Below are positions 10,610-20,060 of a DNA stretch of 42,500 nt, in pieces. The DNA is from Symbiodinium natans (Eukaryota > Sar > Dinophyceae > Suessiales > Symbiodiniaceae). The stretch covers positions 325,001 through 367,500 of the forward strand of contig CAJNDS010000624.1 in NCBI GenBank assembly GCA_905221605.1, given 5' to 3'. A program made the position numbers and the translations under genes. The notes beneath the pieces were generated by a model, which saw nothing but the letters and a program-made list of their open reading frames with translations, did not search any database and had not been told where the DNA came from. The first letter of the stretch is position 1. Every line of letters starts with the position of its first letter.

Positions 10610-11013
10610 GCAGCGCCGGGTGTTCTTGCGGTCTTCTCACAGTTGGTCTCCAAAACACAACTTGGGATTTTGGGGCCTGCCTACAGGCCCACCTCAATAA
10701 CCTCAAGATTTCCAACTGTACTCATGCTCGGTATGGGTTGGGGGGGAGAGGGGAGGGCTAGGGCTGCATGATTCATGTCTAAGGCAAGGTTCAAGGCCTA
10801 AGCGGCTCGGGAGTTAAACGGCTGTGGCGGTGTATCACATTCAGTCAAGTTCAGTCCTGAGGGGCAGGACCCCAAGGACGTATGCTTCGCTGCTCATGAT
10901 TGTCAAGAGTCCTAAACCCTAAACCCTTTGCTGTAGGGGCCTTCATCATTAGAGCAGGGTTTTTGGGGGGCTACTATAGTGAAAACTACAAAGGGACTGC
11001 AAGGGAATACTAC

Positions 11014-11376
11014 CATATTCGTAATTCTTCGACCCCTTTTTTTTGGAGCCTTGAGCCCCCTTCGGCTCCGCCTGCGGCGCGGCTTGGAGTGGCGGGTGCT
11101 GAAGAAGTCTCGCTGCCTGGTGTGGGGGGGGGGGATGCCGCATGAAATCCTCCAAGCCCCTGTGCATCCCCAAATGCGCCTTATAAACACCCTGCAGCAT
11201 ACCAAAAGTAAACCAAACCCCCCTCCCATCCGTGCACTTTCAAGGCCTGGTCGATCCGGTGTCGCCTGCTCAGGGCTTAGCGTTTACCTGTGACTCTTCT
11301 TGCCAATCAGCCGGCGCTGAGTAGGAAAAGCGAAGACCCTTTTCGGGGGTGTGCGGAATAGGAAGCCGCGAGTTGC
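11014..11376 (-). CDS. Candidate basic exons, unknown protein
   Basis: Exon 11191-11014, acceptor ATGCTGCAG and donor GTAGTA, gives 59 codons ending with RDFFSTRHSKPRRRR and KAPKKRGRRITNM, a strongly basic stretch of the type seen in nuclear-localisation or nucleic-acid-binding tails. A G/C homopolymer of 11 lies inside it, so a length error could shift the N-terminal part into the frame GVYKAHLGMHRGLEDFM. Upstream, 11376-11288 (donor GTAAAC) reads EKGLRFSYSAPADWQEESQ. The two are phase-compatible only with some acceptor choices. Function unknown. Confidence 0.4.
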
Positions 11377-11488
11377 CTCAGGTTTCTAGGAGGTTTCGGG
11401 TCTAGGGCACTTGAGACGACTTAGGGATGACTGGGGGGGTACGGGTCGGCTTAAGAGTTTAAGAGGTAGGGCCTGTGTGAGCCGTCAC

Positions 11489-11657
11489 AGCTCCTGTGCC
11501 AGCATGGCTCGCACGTTAGTCACTTCATTTTGTTCTCGCTATACTCTATACTCTTTCTTCTTTTTTTTGGGGGGGGGGGGGGGGGTTCTGGGTTGTGCGG
11601 CCCACGCTGTGTGGTGCCTGTCGCTGGACCACGGCTGGCTTCCCCTCGCCGGGCACG
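11489..11657 (-). CDS. Candidate exons, unknown protein
   Basis: Exon 11538-11489, after GAGTATAG and before GTGACG, reads REQNEVTNVRAMLAQE. Exon 11657 to about 11607, after GTAAATCAG and before GTGGGC, reads VPGEGKPAVVQRQAPHS in one frame and RARRGEASRGPATGTTQ in another; intron phases favour the second. A T8G17 tract (11561-11585) separates them. They continue the - strand series. Nothing is recognised. Confidence 0.3.
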
Positions 11658-11859
11658 CCTGATTTACAGCATTTTTCGGGGGGAGGTTTTGACAAGGGAT
11701 CCATCCTAGACTCTAAAACCGTCTAAACAATGGAAGGCCATTGTAGAATAGCAGCTGAGGGGACCCAGCAAAACAGAACCACCTCAAGCGCAGGGTGCAG
11801 GGCGTTGGGTGGCATGTTCCGCGTGGCGGTGGGCTATTCACAAAGTTATTGCTAGATAC

Positions 11860-11939
11860 GAAGCTGGAATTAGAGGAGCAGGAACAGGATTGGACTCTGC
11901 AACATCGACCTTGCAACCCACCCGAAAATGCACTGCAAG
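11860..11939 (-). CDS. Candidate exon, strand ambiguous
   Basis: Acceptor CAACCACAG and donor GTATCT bound 26 codons, LAVHFRVGCKVDVAESNP then VPAPLIPA, phase-compatible with the exon at 12149-12204. The + strand across 11795-12019 is open too and reads LLLDTKLELEEQEQDW, so the strand needs transcript evidence. Confidence 0.25.
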
Positions 11940-12148
11940 CTGTGGTTGAGGCTAGGAATTTGGGTTTCCAGGGGGTTTGGTTTAAGGATGGATGTTCAAG
12001 GTTCGGGCATGGGGCTTGAAGTATGAGCTATGGCCCCCAGAAAAACCTACGCCCCCCAAATCCGATTAGATATAAACACTGGGCGCATGACCGGGGGATT
12101 TGCATGCTCAGAGTTGCGGGTCTGGGAGTCCAACCATACAGTACTAAC

Positions 12149-12383
12149 GCTAACGCAGGGCCCTTCCTTTGAATGCACATGTTGTGGAGGCTTCTCCGAT
12201 CCGACTGAAAGTCCTTGCTGCAGAAATCTCAACCCCTAAGCCGCAACCACAACCCGCAATTACCCTGAAATCCGGAAAGCTCCAAAAGACCTTGACATCC
12301 AGCCAACAAACCAAAAAACAACGAGGAGCACGCCCGAACTGGATCTTGTCCGACTCGACACACCTTGGCGACTTCTTCAGGGC
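12149..12383 (-). CDS. Candidate pair of exons, unknown protein
   Basis: Exon 12383-12323 (after GGCCTAG, before GTTGTT) gives ALKKSPRCVESDKIQFGRAP and one extra base. Exon 12204-12149 (after GACTTTCAG, before GTTAGT) then completes the split codon and reads GSEKPPQHVHSKEGPCVS. Donor and acceptor phases match (1 and 2 bases). The intron between them is 118 bases and contains GGGTTGTGG-type words. The product is hydrophilic and unrecognised. Confidence 0.4.
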
Positions 12384-12661
12384 CTAGGCCTGGGATTTTC
12401 AAGGTTTGGGGTGCTGGCTGAAAGACTAAGCCTTAGCTGGTTTGTACTTGGGGAAAGCGCCTTGGAGGTTTATTGCTACTTGTGGCCAGCCCGAAGCAGA
12501 CTTGGGGAATCCCTTGACACCCAGGGCCCAGCACATCACGAACACATCACGAATACTTGATACCTGAACATTTACGACCGACACAATAACACTTCAAAGC
12601 CCTGAAAACCCCAAAGCCTGAACCGCCCAACTTTAGGTCTCGACTCGGGTGGCTTCTCACC

Positions 12662-13036
12662 GTCTCCCGTCCGGAAAGAAGCGAGAACCGGTCGGATTCC
12701 GAGTCGGCCTTGTAACAGAGGTGAAGGCTTTTCGGCTCTAAGGTGCCGGTCTAGGGTCACATCTGCCGAGTCTAGAGGTCTGGGGAGTGATGACATGTCC
12801 AGCGCCTGCATCATGTCCGCATGCCCCGCAATCTGCATCATCATCCCTGCCACTTGCATGCGCCTCACCATCGGACCAGCCACCAGAGAACGACGAGCCA
12901 GGCCTAGCCGGCACCTCGCACAGGAAGGGCGCATGTCAAGATTGTGTGCCGTTCTTTGCGCCCATACTAGGTTTGGGTTGCCGTACCTAGTCACGCGTTG
13001 CAAAGTTTTGGCGAGTGCCCACGCGTGGAATTTTGA
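12662..13036 (-). CDS. Candidate exons at the upstream end of a - strand series
   Basis: Three phase-compatible blocks. Exon 13036-12987 (after CAAACCAG, before GTACGG) reads SKFHAWALAKTLQRVT plus a split arginine codon. Exon 12914-12869 (before GTGAGG) reads CRLGLARRSLVAGPM. Exon 12709-12662 (after TGTTACAAG, before GTGAGAAG) reads ADSESDRFSLLSGRET, phase 0 to phase 0. A methionine-rich frame also runs straight through 12572-13003 for 143 codons, so the middle part could be continuous coding sequence instead. No start codon or domain is identified. Confidence 0.4.
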
Positions 13037-13248
13037 CTGGTTTGATTAGCCTCGGATGGCAACACAACCAAACCCACCAGCAACTACAAGGAGGAAACGC
13101 CTTGTCGAGTATTACGGCCGATGTTGAGGTTGCGTCTATGCAAGACATGCACTATAACGGCGTGTGAACGCACCCGCGTGCTGGTTTTGCGTGCGCGTGC
13201 GTCGCTGGCGCGTGCGCGCATGTCTGCCCGCGTTTGCTTGTGCGCGCG

Positions 13249-13254
13249 CGCGTG

Positions 13255-13337
<83 letters not shown>

Positions 13338-13790
13338 GCGTGGATGTGTGTGTGTGTGTGTGTGTGTATGTGTGTGTGTGTGTCTGTGTGTGTGTGTGTG
13401 TGTCTCTGTGTGTGTGTGTGTGTGTGTGTTTTGTGTGTGTGTGTGTCTGTGTGTGTGTGTGTGTCTCTGTGTGTGTGTGTCTGTGTGTGTGTGTGTGTGT
13501 CTCTGTGTGTGTGTGTGGGAGCGTGCTACAACGTGCGTGCACGCGCGTGTATGTATATATATATATGTATGTATGTGTGTACGTATGTATGCATGTATGT
13601 ATGTGTGTGCATGTGTGTGCATGTGTGTGAATGTGTGTATGTGCGTGTGTGTGTGCATGTGTGCATGTGCGTGTGTGTGTGTGTGTGCGCGTATGTGCGT
13701 AGGCGTGTAGGTGTGTAGGTGTGTAGGTGTGTATGTGCGTAGGTGTGTAGGTGTGTAGGTATGTGTGTGTGTGTGTGTGTGTGTGTTTTG
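13249..13790. repeat. (GT)n microsatellite with GTGTAG and GTAT variants
   Basis: A long imperfect GT/TG array on the + strand with GCGT, TCTG and GTAT interruptions, ending in GTGTAG and (GT)n. Apparent 150-247 residue frames across it (VCVCVC, THTHTH) are translations of the repeat. Confidence 0.95.
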
Positions 13791-13838
13791 CTCGGGATCC
13801 CAAGGATTGGAAGCACCACGCCAGCACAATAAATCGTC

Positions 13839-14036
13839 ATGCACGCACATGCCTTCGAGAACATAGCTCCATGCCCAGGAACTGCGAACTGTGCAGCTGC
13901 AATTGCTGATTTTGGAATGCTTGGTCGGTTGTCGGAGCGCTTGAATCGGAAGCTGCCGGCTGGGCCTGAAATCGTCCCGAACGTGGTGCTGTCACACTCC
14001 AGAGCTCCTAGAGCCACGCAGCAGTGCAAACACTAA
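13839..14036 (+). CDS. Small open frame, possible exon
   Basis: ATG to TAA, 65 codons, with GMLLGRLSE-like helix-forming text: DFGMLGRLSERLNRKLPAG. An acceptor GAACTGTGCAG at about 13898 and a donor GT after PEIVPN would make it an exon instead. The antisense frame (SFRFKRSDNRPSIPKSAI) is also open. Strand and limits are uncertain and nothing is recognised. Confidence 0.2.
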   Translation: MHAHAFENIAPCPGTANCAAAIADFGMLGRLSERLNRKLPAGPEIVPNVVLSHSRAPRATQQCKH

Positions 14037-14134
14037 ACCTGTGCAAACCAACAGCACCGATCCAACACAAGACGTTTACACGTGGCCGCCACTCGGGCTG
14101 CGAGCAGAGCTTAGCCTGGTTTTAATGCAACCCC

Positions 14135-14795
14135 TTAGACAACTACTTCATGGTTGGGGAGTTGGCGCGGGCAGTTTTTGACATGCCGTGCTACCAGCAT
14201 GGTATCACACTCTTTGCATAGGCTGGGTGGCGCATGGAACCAGACGATACCATGAACACGTCGCTCACATGAGTGGAATGGCATCGCTCGCATGAGCGTG
14301 ATGACAACACTGGCTGTGTCAGGGTCATTCAAAGCACTTGAGAGCAAGATGTTAAAGCCTTTCATGTTCGTCCCTTCCCTGGTTCCTACATGTTGCTGAC
14401 AAAGGTTGCTCACGACCAGCAAGTATCTCAAACCCAAAACGTTCAACATATGTGTTGAATTGTGTTTATGCTTGCGGCCGAAGTGACTACACAACCAACC
14501 TGGCTCAACCCATCTCAACCACATCATACCTAAGCATGCCAACTGCCCGAAGCATGCCATACTGGCACTTTGCCAAAGCTTGGTGGCAAAATGAAGTGCA
14601 TTATTTGGCAGGCTGTTCAACTAAATTCAGCTCCATGCAACACCATGAAATCATCCGAACCACAAACCCCAAACCCCGAAGAACAAGGTTTCCCGGCATG
14701 CCGGAAACAGTGGCCATGAATGCCTCCGGGCTCAAGAGCTGTGCCAAGATTTGCACCTCCAGCCACACGCTTGGATGATTGGATACCAGTACCAA
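14135..14795 (-). CDS. Candidate gene, two overlapping frames, unknown protein
   Basis: The frame ending at 14601 reads HPSVWLEVQILAQLLSPEAF and is leucine-rich with good codon use; the frame from about 14620 to a stop at 14135 gives up to 161 codons, its last hundred reading well (NMKGFNILLSSALNDPDT, then RAMPFHSCERRVHGIVW). The two frames overlap near 14600-14620, so either an intron or a frameshift joins them, or they are different exons. Start codon not identified: the longer frame begins at TTG. No domain is recognised. It is one of the longest open frames here that is not made of repeats. Confidence 0.35.
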
Positions 14796-15166
14796 GGGTG
14801 TTCACAGCTGGGTCCACGGTACGCGAGGCACCCCACACCCTAAACGAGCATCGCGCCCTAAGGCCCTAAGCCGTAACCTGGGGTTGGCCGCTGCATTGCC
14901 GACCAATGTCGGCTCTTGTTCTGCGCATACCCACAATGCAGCCCTAGAAAGGATTGTCTTCAAGATGTCATACGGTAAATTTGCCCGTCGTAGGAATCAC
15001 CAGGTTCCCAAGTAACCGACTAGGCGTGTCAAGCGGCTGGAACTCGGAGCGAAAGTGACGAAACAAACCTTGTCCCTCAATCTTCAACCCTAACCACCGA
15101 CAACAAGAACATCATGAAGCTCAAGCTCTAGCATGTCCCGAGACCCTAAACCCTAAATCCCAAAAC

Positions 15167-15575
15167 CTGGTGCGCTCCAGTGCGCCTGGTCGCCCGCTAG
15201 CCGGGCGCGCGCTGGGCTCAGGTAGAAGCCAACCCGTCCCGTCGGCGGCGACGGGGCCTGGGAAGGGAACCCTAACATCCTACCCCACAACGCCCCTCTA
15301 ACTACCCTTTGCCACAAAACCAAACACCAGAGAGAACGAGAACGATTCGAGTCTGAGTCCGAACAAAAGCTTCCCACGCTCGGCTACGTTGCCCCGGGTG
15401 CCAGGCAGGACGAGACCAGGGCAGCCAGGGCCATTCCAGAAGTACCTCTCAAGCGTTGCGGACGTGGGTTCAGGATGTCCAGCAGGCCTCGCTTAACTGG
15501 TATACCGCAGCAGGCACGGTGTGCCTGTGAGATCTCCTTTTGCCAGCCCAAAGAGCAGCCAAACATGTGGCTCAT
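15167..15575 (-). CDS. Candidate exons, unknown protein
   Basis: Exon 15257-15167 (after CCCTTCCCAG, before GTTTTGG) gives APSPPTGRVGFYLSPARARL and AGDQAHWSAP with strongly GC-ending codons. Upstream, 15536-15455 (after GATCTCACAG, before GTACTT) reads RACCGIPVKRGLLDILNPRP. The intron between has TTAGGG words. The + strand from 15475 is also open (QARCACEISFCQPKEQPN), so the upstream exon is less sure than the downstream one. Confidence 0.3.
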
Positions 15576-15726
15576 TCTCAGGAGGCTTTGGGGGGTTCAT
15601 ACGGGTTTAGGGCTTTATAAACCCCAAGACACCCTCGCTGGCCTCTGCCGACACTCGATGGAGGATGGGCAGCGCCACCTACCGCACGAAGGGAAGGCTT
15701 CAAAGGTCGGCTTGTCAATTGGGTGA

Positions 15727-15939
15727 AGCGGACCAAAGTCTGATGTATCGAAGGTGATACTTGGTGCGCTCAGGAAGTATGCGGGTCAAGAATTGACTGA
15801 ATTTGTTGCATGGTGCTTTTTGGCACTGAGTATTTCCAGCATTGAAAGCCGAATCAGGCAAGAGAGAAGCCTTTGGACAAGATCGCTTGAGACTGGGCGG
15901 AATGGGTATTTGGGTAGTTTAATAAGATTCCATTATTAA
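15727..15939 (+). CDS. Open frame of different composition, unknown
   Basis: An A/T-richer open frame, 61 codons from a GTG at 15754 and open a little further upstream, ending TAA at 15939. It reads GALRKYAGQELTEFVAWC and ISSIESRIRQERSLWTRSL: amphipathic and charged, unlike the GC-rich exons around it. It might be a pseudogene or mobile-element scrap. No family is recognised. Confidence 0.3.
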   Translation, partial: SGPKSDVSKVILGALRKYAGQELTEFVAWCFLALSISSIESRIRQERSLWTRSLETGRNGYLGSLIRFHY

Positions 15940-16044
15940 TTACCGATCAAGCACCGGAAATGCTACTCTACATGGTACACCTAGAATCATGAACCCTGAA
16001 CCCTACATTCCCCAAAAAACCCAAGCCCTGTGAACCCAAAAACG

Positions 16045-16393
16045 TCAACGCTCTGAACCCCGACTGTCCCGACTAAAGAACCCTGTCAATTGAACGCTAA
16101 AACCTTCAACTAAGAGCGCCGGGCCAATTGCCTGCCGCATCGCTCGCCCAGAGGCCTCCACCCGCCAAGCTGGCTTTTGCTTGCATGCGGAGGGCTTCGT
16201 TGTTTAGGGTTGTAGGGTTTAGGGTTTAGCGTGTAAACCTCACAAAAGCGCGAGACTGAGGCCTGAAACCAACCCCCCGCTCCCTTCCCACCTTGCTGTG
16301 TTTGAGGCGCCGCCCGCGGCGGTCGGACGACACCTTGCCAGCCCCACATCCAACAAGAATTATTGCAGGTCAAGACCCACGACCCTCGAATGC
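16045..16393 (-). CDS. Candidate C-terminal exons joined across a CCCTAAA intron
   Basis: Exon 16393-16239 (after GTCCACAG, before GTTTAC) encodes 51 residues including VLTCNNSCWMWGWQ and GAGGWFQASVSRFCE. A 44-base intron, 16238-16195, made mostly of CCCTAAA words, follows. Exon 16194-16045 continues in phase 0 as PSACKQKPAWRVEASGRAM and runs 49 codons to TGA. Reading straight through without splicing also stays open for a time, as does another frame of the last exon, so the join is a proposal. The protein is cysteine- and tryptophan-containing and unrecognised. Confidence 0.35.
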
Positions 16394-16759
16394 CTGTGGA
16401 CCATGTGTACATGGTCATGCTTCGGGTCAAGAAAAACGAAGTGAAACGACTTCTACGCGCTATAAGTACAAAACCTTGCGAGGGTTAGAGGGGCTCTAGG
16501 GGTTATAGCAGTTTTCCGCGTTCAACCCAACCCTAAAGCTTATAAAGCAGCCCTGTATGTCCTAACCCCAAGCCCACCATGAGCCAGGCATTTAGGGCTC
16601 AGCCCGGGCTCAACACATGCATCCCAATTCACTGGTCTAAGGCTTAGCCTTGAATTGTCTTGATATCCGAGCTTTGTTGCACTAGCCTTTCTTACGTGAT
16701 TGAGTTGTGCTCATACATAATAGAAGTATGCATAAAACGCTACCTGGGCAGCCCCTTAG

Positions 16760-16969
16760 ATGCTTCAGCCGAAGGGCCGTCTGCAAATGATCCAGCGTAA
16801 CCGTCACGTCACCTCGAGTGGACAGGCTTGGCCAGAGGCGAGGAAGTTCTGGCAGCGGCAATTCGGTTTTAGCGCGGCCATCGTGTTGGATTCGAGTGCT
16901 TCAGAGGTTACAAACCATGGACTCAAACATGACAGCATGACAGCGCGCATGCTGCCCAATCCGCTGTGA
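16760..16969 (+). CDS. Candidate exon or small gene
   Basis: An open frame to TGA at 16969 that reads SSGQAWPEARKFWQRQFGFS and AAIVLDSSASE, followed by a possible GT donor at about 16907. Codons in the 16815-16905 part end mainly in G or C, while the antisense is less protein-like. No start codon is obvious and no domain is seen. It ends just before the CGAAAAGT array. Confidence 0.3.
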   Translation: MLQPKGRLQMIQRNRHVTSSGQAWPEARKFWQRQFGFSAAIVLDSSASEVTNHGLKHDSMTARMLPNPL

Positions 16970-17014
16970 TTGCGAACGGCTGTCCGCGGCCGCAAGTGGA
17001 GTCCGCCCACAAAA

Positions 17015-17340
17015 ACCCGAAAAGCCGAAAACCCGAAAAGTCGAAAAGCTGATTGGGGCACAAGCTTAGCGCGAAAAGGCGAAAAGGCGAAAAGTCGAAA
17101 AGTCGAAAATGCGGGAAAAGTACCGAAAAATCCGAAAAGTCGCCGAAAAAACGAAAAGTCGCCGAAAAAACGAAAAGCCGAAAAGTCGAAAAGTCGAAAA
17201 GTCGAAAAGTTGTGAAAATCCCGAAAAGTAGGAAAAGTCGAAAGCATGAATATTTTCGAACAATCCTGAACGTTCCGAGCAGTCTGAAAGTCTCGAAATG
17301 TCCAAAAGCCGAAATGTCGAAAGGCGGAAAAGTGGGCAAA
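17015..17340. repeat. CGAAAAGT octamer array, first block
   Basis: About 30 copies of CGAAAAGT and close variants (CGAAAAGC, CGAAAAGG) with short spacers. All reading frames across it are repeat translations (KSRKVEK on +, FDFSTFRLF on -). Confidence 0.9.
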
Positions 17341-17419
17341 GCACATTCTTCTGGAAGTTGTAAGGTGAAGTGCCGGGAATCCAGCATTGTTTTTTATGCG
17401 GTTCGGGCGGAGGGGGGGG

Positions 17420-17571
17420 GGGCTTGGGGGGGCACGGACTGGATGGACACGCAGTCGTCCTGGAAGCTGAGCTCTAAAAGCCTAACCTTCAAGCCTCACC
17501 TCGGGAGTCAAGAAGCTTTAGAACTTGTAGATTTCGGGCCGCTGGCCCAGGAAAGGCCTGAGTTTCACTGA
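17420..17571 (-). CDS. Weak candidate exon
   Basis: After GAGCTCAG and before GTGCCC the - strand reads FQDDCVSIQS. A second block ending at about 17522 reads RPFLGQRPEIYKF to a stop. The + strand over the same bases is open as well (GSQEALELVDFGPLAQERP). Strand cannot be settled from sequence alone. Confidence 0.15.
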
Positions 17572-17639
17572 GTAGGAATCATAGGGTTTTGGATGTTTGG
17601 TTTGTTTTTGAATCTACCTCAAAATTCAGAGTCGTACTT

Positions 17640-18150
17640 GAAGATACTAAATTTGTGGCAGTTGGCCTTGAAGATGCTCTGAACAACTAACTCTTTAACC
17701 TTGCCCCTGAACAGTCTAACTCTTCTTAACCCTTAACCCATATTTTTGATATGATCCTTAACCCTTTTCAACATAACAAATGTCTAAAGCTCCGAGCCTT
17801 GACCCTGAACTCTGAACCTCTCAACACCATAAGTTTTAAACTCCGAAGCGTTTGATCTCTGGGTACGTTGCACTAATCCTGGTATGGGGTGGTATGAGCT
17901 TGTAGCTCTGAACTTCTTTGGAAATCTGGGTGCAGGTTAGGGTCTAGAGATAAAGTGCTCTGAACAACTAACTCTGTAACCTTGTCTTTGAATAGTGGAA
18001 CTCTTCCTAACGCTCAACCCTTAATTTTCTTGCTTCAATAATCTTTCTTGTAAACTCTTAACCTGGACTATTTGAAGCCTGAATGTCTAAACTCCATAGG
18101 CTCTAAACTCTGAAGCATTGTTCTTGGAGATCTGGGTTCAAGGCCCTGGG
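17640..18150. repeat. Diverged tandem duplication, about 285 bp
   Basis: The segment starting near 17673 (CTCTGAACAACTAACTCT) recurs near 17959 with the same word order through TCTAAA, CTCTGAA and ATCTGGGT. It is A/T-rich and poor in open frames; I see no gene in it. Confidence 0.6.
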
Positions 18151-18169
18151 TCTAAAGATAATCGCCAAG

Positions 18170-18272
18170 TGTCTTCTCCGGATGTATGTAGGCTGCCCAG
18201 GCACGTCGTTGAGGCTGTCGCATGTAAGATCCACGCGGCGAAGCCTACAAGGCCTTCTTAAATTCGGAGTGG
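18170..18272 (-). CDS. Candidate exon, unknown protein
   Basis: After AAATCTACAG the - strand reads TPNLRRPCRLRRVDLTC then DSLNDVPGQPTYIRRRH, with donors GTGCCT after SLND or later. The spacing LRRVDL..DSL recalls a leucine-rich repeat but one partial repeat is not enough to claim it. Acceptor and codon use are good. Confidence 0.3.
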
Positions 18273-18328
18273 CTGTAGATTTATGATAGCACTGGTTTAG
18301 GATGTGTGTGTGTGTCGTCGGAAGGGCT

Positions 18329-18640
18329 GAGGGGGATGAGCCCGAAAAGCCCGAAAAGTTGAAAAGTGCAGAAAAATCTCGAAAAGTGCACAAGCCCCGA
18401 AAAGTCGAAAAGCCGGAAAAGCCACGAAAAGTCGAAAAGTCCAGAAAAGTCCTGAGGGGGATGAGCCCGAAAAGTCCGAAAAGTCGAAAAGTGTAGAAAA
18501 ATCTTGAAAAGTGCACAAGCCCCGAAAAGTCGAAAAGCCCGAAAAGCCACGAAAAGTCGAAAAGTCCCGAAAAGTTCCGGCGAGACCCGAAAAGTCGAAA
18601 AGTCGAAAAGTCGACAACTTTTCGACTTTTCGACTTTTCG
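18329..18640. repeat. CGAAAAGT array, second block, ending in a perfect hairpin
   Basis: CGAAAAGT variants arranged as a direct repeat of about 123 bp, each copy starting GAGGGGGATGAGCC (near 18330 and 18453). The block ends in a 53-base perfect inverted repeat at 18588-18640, three CGAAAAGT units facing three ACTTTTCG units around a 5-base loop. Confidence 0.9.
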
Positions 18641-19180
18641 ATGTTTTTAGGGCGTCTCCGCTTATCTGCAAGCGCGGAAGCTTGCGTGCTTAGCAATCCC
18701 AAAAGCCGAAGGCCTTAACTTAAACCACAACTCCAAGAGTATGATCACCGAGGCTGTTCCAAGACCATGCCTGCCATCTTGCGCATTACCCACAATCACG
18801 CAGCCCACAGCTCCCAGTTGCAGAATGCCACCTTATGCTGAGCAAGGCCTTCTTCATCCCTAAACCCTACAAGCCCCTTGAACCTCAAGTTTGCCGGATC
18901 CCAAACCCTCAACCTCAAGGGACCGCGCGCACGGAAACCACTCGGAAGAGAGTCGGCTGCAGGCTCTGCAGCGGGGTGAAGCCAGCCTGGTGAGGATCGA
19001 GGGTCACGGGGGTTTGGGGTTCAGGAGGTTTGGGGCTTTGGGCTTAGGGTTCCCCAAGAACCTGGGGAAGAAAGGGAACCCACCCGGGGTGTGCTACACT
19101 CCCTGAAGCATCGGCCTTGCACCGACACTTTGGACACGAGGAAATTGGCCTGTAGTTTTGTTCAAACAAACATCAATTCT
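18641..19180. other. No gene seen
   Basis: Contains short CCCTAAA and TTTAGGG words and small open frames with no splice or codon support. A frame at 18891-19106 (+) reads into GGTTTGGGG-type repeat. Confidence 0.4.
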
Positions 19181-19185
19181 GGGCC

Positions 19186-19398
19186 ATGCTACCATTACAA
19201 TTACCTACCACTTCCCCTAAACTCAGGAAGCCTCTCGGGGACTTAAACCCGGTTGAGAATATAGGAAAGTGGGCCCGCAAGAAAGCATTACACCCTCCTC
19301 CATCCACCAACAAAGGCGCTACTGCTCCTGTTACTGCTACTGCTCCTGCTCCTGTTTTGCGATATATTCCTGTTGATACATCTCACATTCTTTCTTAG
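19186..19398 (+). pseudogene. Tc1/mariner-type transposase remnant
   Basis: The frame contains GDLNPVENIGKWARKK. Tc1/mariner DDE transposases carry a conserved SPDLNPIEN-tryptophan block around the third catalytic acid, and this peptide matches its DLNP-EN core and following W-x-R/K pattern. The catalytic neighbours upstream are missing and the downstream part is a GCTCCTG-type simple repeat, so only a scrap of the C-terminal catalytic region remains. A 73-bp hairpin at 19939-20011 may be a related short foldback, but no shared terminal repeat was found around the remnant. Confidence 0.5.
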
Positions 19399-19735
19399 CA
19401 GTCGCTACTGAGCTGCGCCTCCCACGTGGCCGAATGTGGTCGGGAGTCCAGGCGCTCGACTGTCCTTTGGCAATGAGCTGTGTAGGCTTCATCAGCCTTA
19501 CATCCTCTGCTCTGAATCCCCAAATGCTTGGGGTTTGGGGCTTAGTGCATGTCAACCTCTCTCCTATGCAAAGATTGATCCTCAAATATTTCAGCCCTTG
19601 CACCAACACAAGGAGTTGCGAAGCAGCTGAAATAAGGAGAACCCATGATGTTTTCTTCCATCTGTCTTCCTGGGCAAAGCCGAAGCTGGCACGTGAAGCA
19701 CTTCTCTTGATGTTTGGAAGCCCGCCGACAACCAA
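19337..19735 (-). CDS. Candidate gene or long exon, unknown protein
   Basis: A 132-codon open frame. Its middle reads KKTSWVLLISAASQLLVLVQ, a plausible hydrophobic helix, and the C-terminal part reads RLMKPTQLIAKGQSSAW and TAKKECEMYQQEY before a glutamine/glutamate run made by the GCTCCTG repeat. An acceptor GGGGATTCAG at about 19513 could start a separate exon there. Another frame has cysteine pairs (CFTCQLRLC). The ATG is not certain. No family is recognised. It overlaps the transposase remnant on the opposite strand. Confidence 0.35.
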   Translation of the reverse strand: MVVGGLPNIKRSASRASFGFAQEDRWKKTSWVLLISAASQLLVLVQGLKYLRINLCIGERLTCTKPQTPSIWGFRAEDVRLMKPTQLIAKGQSSAWTPDHIRPRGRRSSVATAKKECEMYQQEYIAKQEQEQ

Positions 19736-19938
19736 AGCTTAGCTGATATCCATCCACCGGAGCCTCAGATAATGAAAAATCCGCCTTCTAATCCCAGGTT
19801 TCCTCCAAGAACCTGTTTTGCGGCTGCATGCGCAGAATGGCTACTCCCCACCCCTAATCTTGACCCAAGAGTCACGCACGCCACTGCGCCATTGCGCTCC
19901 AACTTGGCAACGAGGTTATCCTTGGAAGGGTTTCAACT

Positions 19939-20011
19939 GGATACTATCTTTTAGACATGTCTAAAAAACTGTTGAGACATGTTTTTTAGACATGTCTAAA
20001 ACATAGTATCC
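19939..20011. repeat. 73-bp near-perfect inverted repeat
   Basis: Arms of 31 bp (GGATACTATCTTTTAGACAT and its complement further on) differ at one base and enclose an 11-base loop. Each arm contains the palindrome AGACATGTCT. No target-site duplication is evident. It could be a miniature foldback element or a structured regulatory or terminator-like element downstream of the RCC1-like gene. Confidence 0.9.
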
Positions 20012-20060
20012 GGCTTCATCGGCTCCAGCCCGAGCTTCAGAGAGAGTCATGGGTCCAAGT

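Noticed and set aside
13084-13850. Frames up to 247 codons rich in TH or CV
   Set aside because: They exist in all frames on both strands because the (GT)n repeat has no stop codons.
17015-18702. Frames such as FDFSTFRLF and KSRKVEK, up to 199 codons
   Set aside because: Translations of the CGAAAAGT arrays.
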